Source of the DNA: an uncultured Collinsella sp.
GTDB lineage: Bacteria; Actinomycetota; Coriobacteriia; Coriobacteriales; Coriobacteriaceae
Direction of reading: 5' to 3'
DNA: 7,350 nucleotides
Assembly (NCBI GenBank): GCA_905204635.1
Contig: CAJLAN010000077.1
Coordinates: forward strand, 1 to 7,350
In this document: positions 1-5,786 of the stretch, one piece after another
Numbering within the stretch: position 1 is the stretch's first letter
Layout of the letters: the number at the start of each line of letters is the position of its first letter
Made by a program: the position numbers and the translations under genes
Notes under the pieces: model-generated
What the model was told of the DNA's origin: nothing
The model's database searches: none
Seen by the model: only the letters and a program-made list of their open reading frames with translations

Positions 1-929
1 TCATAGCCGGTCTTTTCCAGACCCTGAATCACCGACGAGACGATCTGGTCGGCCGAGCGCTCACGCACCGGGCGATACGTCATGCCGGCCTGGCAAAAAC
101 GACAGCCGCGGGCGCAGCCGCGAAGGATCTCGATAGACAGGCGGTCGTGGACCAGCTGCGCATAGGGCACGCACGACTGCGACAGCGGATTCGTGGCGCC
201 GAAATCCTCGACGACGCGCTTGTAGACCACAGGCGGCGCATCCTTGCCCTCACGCGGCACGGTGTAGCCATGCGGCGAGCAGGGCTCGTCGTGACGAACT
301 TCATAGAGCGACGGCACGTAGTTGCCGGCAATGGATGCGAGCTGCTCAACAATCTGAGCGCGCGGGACTCCTTCGTCACGCAGGCGGCGATGCAGCTGGC
401 AGGTCTCGAGCAGCGACTCCTCGCCGATGAGGATGGCATCGAAGAAGGCCGCGTACGGCTCGGGGTTGTACACCGAGGGGCCGCCGGCGATGATGATGGG
501 GTCGTCTTCGCCTCGGTCGGCCGCTAACAGCGGAATGCCAGCGAGGTCGAGCGCCTCGAGGAAGTTCGTCACCGCCATCTCATGCGGCACATGCAGACCG
601 ACGATATCAAACGAAGCAACGGGAGCAGCACCTTCGAGCGACAGCAGCGGAATACCCGCCTCGCGCATGGCGTCACCCATATCGGGCCACGGCACATAGC
701 CACGCTCGCAAGAGATGCCCTCGGCCTGGTTAAGGATGTTGTAGAGGATGGCGATACCCTGGTTGGGCAGACCGACCTCGTATACGTCCGGATAGATCAG
801 ACAACAACGGTAATCGGCATCGGCCTTGGAAAGCGTGCCCCACTCGTGATCGATATAGCGGCTCGGCTTCTCGACCTTAGCGAGCAGCGGCTCAATTAGA
901 TGAAAACAGTCTTGGTATGCAACGCGCAA
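1..929 (-). CDS. TIGR03960-like radical SAM protein, N-terminal part (runs off the window)
   Basis: 309 codons are visible without a frameshift and the gene continues beyond position 1. The N-terminus has the family-typical stretch LLAKVEKPSRYI (about residues 17-28), followed by a B12-binding-like Rossmann region (about 38-240) with LIYPDVYEVGLPNQGI, DIVGLH and IIIAGGPSVYNPEP. I see no DxHxxG cobalamin-ligand motif in it. The radical SAM domain begins near residue 262. Its CxxxCxxC cluster motif (CARGCRFC) puts Cys272, Cys276 and Cys279 around a [4Fe-4S] cluster that should cleave S-adenosylmethionine. The substrate of this family is not known to me. In many Gram-positive genomes it precedes DUF2344, RNase E/G, rplU, rpmA and obg, so those are expected next. 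The start is TTG at 929, chosen because AGGGG sits 7 nt upstream and no ATG lies nearby in frame. It follows the DUF697-type gene by 10 nt. Family assignment is firm; function is open. Confidence 0.88.
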   Translation of the reverse strand, partial: MRVAYQDCFHLIEPLLAKVEKPSRYIDHEWGTLSKADADYRCCLIYPDVYEVGLPNQGIAILYNILNQAEGISCERGYVPWPDMGDAMREAGIPLLSLEGAAPVASFDIVGLHVPHEMAVTNFLEALDLAGIPLLAADRGEDDPIIIAGGPSVYNPEPYAAFFDAILIGEESLLETCQLHRRLRDEGVPRAQIVEQLASIAGNYVPSLYEVRHDEPCSPHGYTVPREGKDAPPVVYKRVVEDFGATNPLSQSCVPYAQLVHDRLSIEILRGCARGCRFCQAGMTYRPVRERSADQIVSSVIQGLEKTGY

Positions 930-936
930 CGGAAAA

Positions 937-941
937 CCCCT
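937..941 (-). promoter_or_regulatory. Ribosome binding site of the radical SAM gene, overlapping the upstream stop
   Basis: On the minus strand the sequence reads TAGGGG, then 7 nt, then TTG. The AG of the upstream gene's TAG stop is part of the site. It supports a TTG start at 929, since no in-frame ATG is close by. Coupled translation with the preceding gene is likely. Confidence 0.65.
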
Positions 942-1869
942 AAGCAGCGAGATCTGATGCGTCCTGATAGGACGTCATAGGACGGGTAGCGCCCGCGACC
1001 GTGGTCACCAGATCGCGAACGCGGGAGAACGTGGCAGTAACAACCTCGTTGGCACGACTGTAGTCGACATCGCGCTCGTAGAGCGAAACGAGCGCACGGC
1101 CCATGCCATAGGTGCCCGCGGCAGCAGTGAGCGCCTTGACGGCAAACCCAATATGCGGCGTCTGCTTGACGAGCGCGCGGGTGACCGCGCGGATCACAAG
1201 ACCGCCGGCAAGCACACCCGCGACCTCGTAGCCGCGCTCAGGCTTAATGCCGCGTCCAAAGACGGCAGCAAGCTCAAAGAGCATGCCCACCTGCGCCAGC
1301 GCCATAACGGGATAATCGGCGCCCGGCAAAAACGCCAGCGCACCGGTCGCCATATTGGTGAGCGCGCACGAGGTGATGATACGGTTGGCCGCCGCGATGC
1401 GCATGAAGGCAAAGTTCGCCGCAAAAGCCGTTTCCTTGTCGGTGCGATCGAGAACCCAGCGGGCAAGCGTCTCGAGCAGATACGTCTTATCGGTTGCCGC
1501 CACCACGCCGAGCATGGGCGTGGACTCCTCGATAAACGGCACCTCCACAGCAGACTCGGCAAGCACGCACACGGGCGCGCCGGCAATCACGAGCTCCTGC
1601 ACGGCACTCTCCAAGCGGTCGGAACCACACGAGAGCACCAGCACCACATCGGTATCGGTCTTTGGAGCAATTCGCTCCTCCCCCAGACGCTCGACGCGCA
1701 CAATGCCCGAGGTCGTCTGCGGCACAAAGGCGTCACGCACCGTCTCGGCCAGAAAGCGCGAGGCGGACGAATCCAGATAGACCGAGACGCGCACCGGCGT
1801 ATCGGAATCCTTCTTAACGGACGCGCCCATCTTAAAAGCGCGGGTCAGCTTATCTACGGGAATTTTCAT
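940..1869 (-). CDS. DUF697-domain protein behind rodA, function unknown
   Basis: A 309-residue protein. Residues about 145-262 match my memory of DUF697 (YcjF-like, often attached to GTPases): an alanine-rich helical part, LPGADYPVMALAQVGMLFEL, a GRGIKPERGYEVAGVLAGGL turn-helix, and AAAGTYGMGRAL near 250-259. Hydrophobic stretches near 166-182, 214-228 and 240-256 suggest membrane contact or insertion. Residues 25-140 alternate strands and helices like a Rossmann or G-domain fold (VRVSVYLD, DVVLVLSCGSD, APVCVLAE, GVVAATDK), but there is no Walker A GxxxxGKS/T and no NKxD. If it descends from a GTPase it has lost nucleotide binding (inference). The ATG start is secure: GGAGGGG lies 6 nt upstream. 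The gap to rodA is 18 nt and to the radical SAM gene 10 nt, so all three are probably co-transcribed. Its position suggests a role near the elongasome or membrane, but nothing in the sequence proves it. Confidence 0.82.
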   Translation of the reverse strand: MKIPVDKLTRAFKMGASVKKDSDTPVRVSVYLDSSASRFLAETVRDAFVPQTTSGIVRVERLGEERIAPKTDTDVVLVLSCGSDRLESAVQELVIAGAPVCVLAESAVEVPFIEESTPMLGVVAATDKTYLLETLARWVLDRTDKETAFAANFAFMRIAAANRIITSCALTNMATGALAFLPGADYPVMALAQVGMLFELAAVFGRGIKPERGYEVAGVLAGGLVIRAVTRALVKQTPHIGFAVKALTAAAGTYGMGRALVSLYERDVDYSRANEVVTATFSRVRDLVTTVAGATRPMTSYQDASDLAA

Positions 1870-1887
1870 AGCAAACCCCTCCAGCGG

Positions 1888-3114
1888 TTACGCGGCGCCC
1901 GAACGATGCCGCCATATGGATTGTACGATACCCACCGTCAGCAGCTGAATCATCATCGAAGACGAACCGAAGCTAATAAACGGTAGCGGAATACCGGTAA
2001 TCGGCATCATGCCGATGCACATGCCGATGTTTTCGAAGGTCTGGAACGCCCACATGCCGACGATACCTACGCATGATAAGCGTAGGAACAGAGACTCGCA
2101 CTTAAAGGCAACGCGGATCGTCGAGAAGATGAGCAGTACGTACAAGCACAGCAGCAAAAAGGAGCCGCAGAAGCCAAAGGTCTCGGACAAAAAGGCGAAG
2201 ACGAAGTCGGTATGGAACTCGGGTAGGAAGCCGCCGGCCGACTGCGTCGCATGCCCCAGGCCCTTACCAAAGAAACCGCCCGAGCCGACCGCGATCAACG
2301 ACTGCTGCAGGTTGTAGGCATCATCCGAATCGGCATTATCGGGGTCGATAAAGACCGTCAGACGGTTCATCTGGTACTGCTTGATGAGCACATCGTGGCC
2401 GAGCAACGAATCAAAGACCGAATCGAGCGCCAGGACGAGGGCCACCAGGCCCACGAGCAGGGCCAGGGTCGACAGAACCCATTCGCGGCGTGCACCGCTC
2501 ATACAGATGACGATGGCGCCCGAAACCAGCACGACCAGGCCCGAGCCCAGGTCGCCCATGGCAACGACGGCCAAAAACGGAATGGACAGCATGCCGCAGA
2601 GCTTGACGTAGTCGCGAACGGTATCGATGCGACCGTTATACTGCGAGCCAAGCGTAGCAATAAAGAAGATGGTGATGAGCTTGGCAAGCTCAACCGGCTG
2701 GAATGTCAAGCCGATACCGGGAATCTTGATCCAGCCCGTCATGCCCAGACCGCCCGTATAGGACAGACCCGGAATCTTGGGCGAGAGGATCACGATCAGA
2801 TCGATGACGAGCAACGCCGTCGAGAAATTGGAAATACCGCGCAGGTCGGAACGCCAGACCAGCACCGCCAGCACCGTGCCGATGCCAATTCCCAGCAGAT
2901 GGCGTGAGAACGAAGCATCGGCCTTAAACTGCGAAGCCGACCAGATAATGATGGCACCGTAGGCGACGAGCGCCACTGTAGCCACGAGCACACCGATATG
3001 GACCTTTTGGCGAAACGTGCCGCGCGAGGCCGAAAGTTGCTTGTTGACGCGGTCCAGGCTGCTGCGAGAGCCGGTCTTAGTTGAACGGAACAGATCCGCC
3101 GGAGAAAAATCCAT
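1888..3114 (-). CDS. rodA: RodA, SEDS-family peptidoglycan glycosyltransferase
   Basis: A 408-residue polytopic membrane protein that polymerises lipid II into glycan strands with PBP2 during cell elongation. After a 35-40 residue polar cytoplasmic N-terminus come about ten hydrophobic segments. Family landmarks: FQPVELAKL (Q139-E142), DLGSGLVVLVSG (188-199), NLQQSLIAVGSGGFFGKGLG (268-287), FLPEFHTDFVFAFLSE (296-311) with the predicted catalytic Asp303 (equivalent to E. coli RodA Asp262), ENIGM (361-365), and PITGIPLPFISFG (371-383). Departures from the usual pattern are GMTGW for GAxxW, MGD for QPD, and GSSS for GGSS. The ATG start is fixed by AGGAGG 5 nt upstream, which overlaps the TAG stop of the PBP2 gene. 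Placement beside mreBCD and PBP2 argues for RodA rather than FtsW. Confidence 0.96.
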   Translation of the reverse strand: MDFSPADLFRSTKTGSRSSLDRVNKQLSASRGTFRQKVHIGVLVATVALVAYGAIIIWSASQFKADASFSRHLLGIGIGTVLAVLVWRSDLRGISNFSTALLVIDLIVILSPKIPGLSYTGGLGMTGWIKIPGIGLTFQPVELAKLITIFFIATLGSQYNGRIDTVRDYVKLCGMLSIPFLAVVAMGDLGSGLVVLVSGAIVICMSGARREWVLSTLALLVGLVALVLALDSVFDSLLGHDVLIKQYQMNRLTVFIDPDNADSDDAYNLQQSLIAVGSGGFFGKGLGHATQSAGGFLPEFHTDFVFAFLSETFGFCGSFLLLCLYVLLIFSTIRVAFKCESLFLRLSCVGIVGMWAFQTFENIGMCIGMMPITGIPLPFISFGSSSMMIQLLTVGIVQSIWRHRSGAA

Positions 3115-3119
3115 CGCAA

Positions 3120-3125
3120 CCTCCT
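3120..3125 (-). promoter_or_regulatory. rodA ribosome binding site overlapping the PBP2 stop codon
   Basis: The minus strand reads TAGGAGG, then TTGCG, then ATG. The TAG is the PBP2 stop and its AG starts a full AGGAGG consensus. Ribosomes ending PBP2 are placed over the rodA start, which would favour matched amounts of the two partner enzymes. Confidence 0.75.
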
Positions 3126-5193
3126 ATCGAACCGAAGAATCGCCCGAGGCCGAAGAGGTATCGGGCTCGTCATAAATCACACCGAGCACGTCGCGCACGA
3201 CATGCATCGCGGTATCTGAGCCACCGCCGCCCTGCTCCAGGACAGTAGCGATGACATACTTTGGATCATCGGCCGGCGCATAGGCGCAGAACCAAGCGTA
3301 TTCGTCCTCGCCGCTTTTCTCGCCCGTGCCCGACTTGCCGTATACCTGCGGCGTCAGGGTACCTAAGTGCGCCGCCAGGGACGTCGATGCCGTGTAAATC
3401 ACGTCGTGCATGCCGTTGCGAACAAGAGCCAAATCCGAATCGCTGTTGATCTTGGCCTCCAGACGCTTCTTCTTGCCCTTGCCGTTGTACTTATAGGCAT
3501 CGCCGTCGCCATCGCGCGACACGGCCGACAAAAACACGTGAGGCACGTACTGCTTGCCGCCGTTGGCAAGACCCATATAGGCGCACGCCATCTGCAGGGG
3601 CGTCACCAGGATGTCGCCCTGCCCGATGGCAATGTTGGTCATGTCGCCGGCATTCCACTTGCGGTCCTCGGCAGAGGCGTCAGTGAAGTACGACTCTTTC
3701 CACTCGGCATCGGGAATACGACCCGCGCCCTCACTCGGCAGATCGATACCGCAGGTCTTGCCTAGGCCCCAGCGACGAAAGACCTCCTGCAGGCCCTCGG
3801 GATGTTGCTCGTCATAAAAGAACGCCTTGCCCATGTCGTAGAAGACGGGGTCGCACGAGTTGGCGATACCCGACTGCAGCGTCATGGTGCCGTGGCCGGA
3901 ATGCAGCCAGCAGTACTTGCCCCACGACTTGCCCAGACCCGTCCAATAGCCCGTGCAGTTGGTCGTCTGTCCCGACGTGTAGGTTCCAAACTCAAGACCG
4001 GCCAGTGCCGAGAGCGGCTTGATGGTCGAAGCCGACATGTACTGACCGCTAATGGCGCGGTTGAGCAGCGGGTGCGAACCCTTGTCATCATTGAGCTCGG
4101 TCCACACGTCATTTGAGACGCCGCCGATAAAGACAGACGGATCGAACTTGGGCTGGCTCGCCATGCCCAGGATCTCGCCATTGTTGGGATCGAGACACAC
4201 CACAGCGCCGTTGCCGGCATTGCTGTAGCCAGTGGTCTTGGCAAGCTCGATAGCGCTCGCCAGTGCCGTCTCGCAAGCCTGTTGGATCTTAAGGTCGAGC
4301 GTGAGCTTAATGTCGGAGCCGGCCTTCGCGGGCACGGCGCCGGCCTGACCGGTCACATTGCCCGAGGCATCGACCTTGACGGTCTGCTCGCCACGAATAC
4401 CCTGCAGCAGGTTTTCGTAGTAGCTCTCAACGCCCGCCTGGCCCACGATATCGCCCGACTGGTACGTAATCTTGCCAGCAGAAGCATCATCATCGCCAGA
4501 GGTTTTCTTATTCTGGGCCTCGAGCTGCTCGGAGGTAATGGTGCCGGTATAGCCCAAGATATGGCATGCCGTCTCGCCGTATGGATACTGGCGCTCGGTA
4601 CGCTCGGCAATCTTGACGCCCGGGAACTCGCCGGCGTGTTCCTTGATATAGGCAACCGTGGAGCGACGGACGTCCGTCGCGATGGTATGCAGGCTCTGAG
4701 CGCCCTCTGTATTGTCCTGAATATTGCGAAGGACCGCCACATAAGGCATTCCAAGCACGTTGGCAAGATGGCGAACCAGAACCTCATCCTCGGCAAGGTC
4801 GCGGTAGGCCACGACAGCAAGTGAGGGACGGTTCTGGACAAGCGCCACGCCATTGCGGTCGAGGATGCGGCCGCGTACAGCGGGAGTGGTAACGGTGCGA
4901 GTCTGATTGCTATTAGCCTGCTTCTCGTAATAGTCCGACGAGACCATCTGCATGCCCCACAGCTTGACGGCGAGCGCCGCAAACATCGCGCCCACACCCG
5001 TGGTGAGGATGGAAAAGCGGCCCTTAAAGGCGGTCGCCGCGGTATTGCCCTCGCCCTCGGTGGCGCGCGGGGCCGTTCCATGCTGCGTATCGTAGGTAAA
5101 ACGGGAATCGCCACGACGCATGATGACCAGCGCGACCACGATGGCCACAACCAGCACGATACCAGCGATAATAACCGTCAACTGGGAAGACAT
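3124..5193 (-). CDS. mrdA: PBP2-type class B penicillin-binding protein (elongasome transpeptidase)
   Basis: A 689-residue membrane-anchored D,D-transpeptidase that cross-links peptidoglycan made by RodA. The canonical anchor helix is at about 60-80, followed by the pedestal with VRGRILDRNG (106-115) and RQYPYGETACHILGYTG (201-217). The transpeptidase domain runs from about 325 to 670. Active-site motifs are STIK with nucleophile Ser389 and Lys392, SCD at 446-448 (SxD as in Gram-negative PBP2, not SxN), and KSGT at 620-623. Cys413, Cys428, His434 and Cys447 could form a metal site. There is an additional hydrophobic segment at residues 4-25 and a polar Ser/Asp-rich C-terminal tail after about 675. 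The ATG start is supported by GGGGAGG 7 nt upstream; no site precedes the internal Met25. The gap to mreD is 13 nt and to rodA 9 nt. PBP2 rather than FtsI is supported by the mreBCD-rodA context. Confidence 0.95.
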   Translation of the reverse strand: MSSQLTVIIAGIVLVVAIVVALVIMRRGDSRFTYDTQHGTAPRATEGEGNTAATAFKGRFSILTTGVGAMFAALAVKLWGMQMVSSDYYEKQANSNQTRTVTTPAVRGRILDRNGVALVQNRPSLAVVAYRDLAEDEVLVRHLANVLGMPYVAVLRNIQDNTEGAQSLHTIATDVRRSTVAYIKEHAGEFPGVKIAERTERQYPYGETACHILGYTGTITSEQLEAQNKKTSGDDDASAGKITYQSGDIVGQAGVESYYENLLQGIRGEQTVKVDASGNVTGQAGAVPAKAGSDIKLTLDLKIQQACETALASAIELAKTTGYSNAGNGAVVCLDPNNGEILGMASQPKFDPSVFIGGVSNDVWTELNDDKGSHPLLNRAISGQYMSASTIKPLSALAGLEFGTYTSGQTTNCTGYWTGLGKSWGKYCWLHSGHGTMTLQSGIANSCDPVFYDMGKAFFYDEQHPEGLQEVFRRWGLGKTCGIDLPSEGAGRIPDAEWKESYFTDASAEDRKWNAGDMTNIAIGQGDILVTPLQMACAYMGLANGGKQYVPHVFLSAVSRDGDGDAYKYNGKGKKKRLEAKINSDSDLALVRNGMHDVIYTASTSLAAHLGTLTPQVYGKSGTGEKSGEDEYAWFCAYAPADDPKYVIATVLEQGGGGSDTAMHVVRDVLGVIYDEPDTSSASGDSSVR
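3853..3957 (-). other. Predicted Cys-Cys-His-Cys metal-binding segment of PBP2
   Basis: This part of the PBP2 gene encodes residues 413-447, with Cys413, Cys428, His434 and Cys447. Intervals of 15, 6 and 13 match those between Asp350, Asp365, His371 and Cys384, which I recall as the zinc ligands of Acinetobacter baumannii PBP2. Cys447 is the middle residue of the SxD active-site motif. Metal binding is inferred; a Cys413-Cys428 disulfide in this exported domain is an alternative. Confidence 0.55.
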
Positions 5194-5200
5194 CTACGGG

Positions 5201-5207
5201 CCTCCCC
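5201..5207 (-). promoter_or_regulatory. PBP2 ribosome binding site adjoining the mreD stop codon
   Basis: The minus strand reads TAGGGGAGG, then CCCGTAG, then ATG. The first TAG is the mreD stop and runs straight into the site. The strong site and 7-nt spacer favour the ATG at 5193 and so support the unusual N-terminal extension of the protein. Confidence 0.75.
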
Positions 5208-5773
5208 TATTTGAGCTTGCGGGTCTTGGGCTTAAAGCGCATACCCGTCTGGCGTCCGCCACGTGCGGAGAATCCATAGCCGGACTGCGGCACGACGCCG
5301 GACATCAAAAACGGAATGGCAACCAGACCCGTCAGGATCGAGGACGGCAGCGCATGGCCGAAGATCGCCACGACAAAGCTCGTCTCCAAACCCATAAACA
5401 GCAAGATGATGCTGTAAATCACATTAATGACGAGCGCAAAGGCGCCCACAGTGACGCCGCGCGCACTCGGGGTACCGCCCGTCTGACCGACGGCGCTGTG
5501 CACCAGGGCAAAAGAACCCACGGTCAGCAGGAGCGACATAACGCCCACCGGCACGGCAGCGGACAGGTCATAGAACAAGCCGCTGCAAAAACCGCACACG
5601 ACGGCACGGGTCGGGTCGCCCGAGAACACGCTTAGGCACACCAGGATAATCATGAAGTTGACGCGACCGCCCGCAATGGAGATCTGCGGTGCCAGGCCTG
5701 CCTGCAGCAGCACGCACACGATGGCGGCGATTACAAACGTGCGGGAGCTCATCCCCTGCTCGTGTAGATCCAT
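5207..5773 (-). CDS. mreD: MreD, elongasome membrane protein
   Basis: A small polytopic protein of 188 residues from the start chosen here. MreD partners MreC and helps place and activate RodA-PBP2. Hydrophobic segments lie near 12-29, 38-51, 57-68, 75-93, 108-127 and 132-160. The MreD hallmark GFxxGLxxDL is present as GFCSGLFYDL at 61-70, and the C-terminus is a short, strongly basic cytoplasmic tail (RFKPKTRKLK). Two ATG codons lie 6 nt apart. The one at 5779 is only 1 nt from the G-run of the ribosome site, while the one at 5773 is 7 nt away, so 5773 is preferred; using 5779 adds Met-Ser. The gene follows mreC by 11 nt and its TAG stop feeds into the PBP2 ribosome site. Sequence conservation in MreD is low in general, so size, position and the GFxxGLxxDL motif carry the call. 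Confidence 0.92.
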   Translation of the reverse strand: MDLHEQGMSSRTFVIAAIVCVLLQAGLAPQISIAGGRVNFMIILVCLSVFSGDPTRAVVCGFCSGLFYDLSAAVPVGVMSLLLTVGSFALVHSAVGQTGGTPSARGVTVGAFALVINVIYSIILLFMGLETSFVVAIFGHALPSSILTGLVAIPFLMSGVVPQSGYGFSARGGRQTGMRFKPKTRKLK

Positions 5774-5780
5774 GGACATG

Positions 5781-5786
5781 CCCCCT
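5781..5786 (-). promoter_or_regulatory. mreD ribosome binding site overlapping the mreC stop codon
   Basis: The minus strand reads TAGGGGG, then CATGTCC, then ATG. TAG is the mreC stop. The spacing of 7 nt to the second ATG against 1 nt to the first decides the start at 5773. Confidence 0.7.

Noticed and set aside
1153..1986. Long plus-strand open frame (277 codons) opposite the DUF697-type gene
   Set aside because: It lies antisense to a well-supported gene, has no recognisable domain, is very rich in His and Arg, and fits the long chance frames expected in GC-rich DNA.
2251..2907. Plus-strand open frame (218 codons) opposite rodA
   Set aside because: Highly polar, Gln/Asp/Arg-rich translation with no family features; it is the mirror of RodA membrane-segment codons.
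1888..3114. FtsW instead of RodA
   Set aside because: SEDS motifs alone are shared, but the position between PBP2 and mreBCD fits RodA and there are no division genes nearby.
5774..5779. First ATG as the mreD start
   Set aside because: It is only 1 nt from the G-run of the ribosome site; the ATG 6 nt further on has the normal 7-nt spacing.
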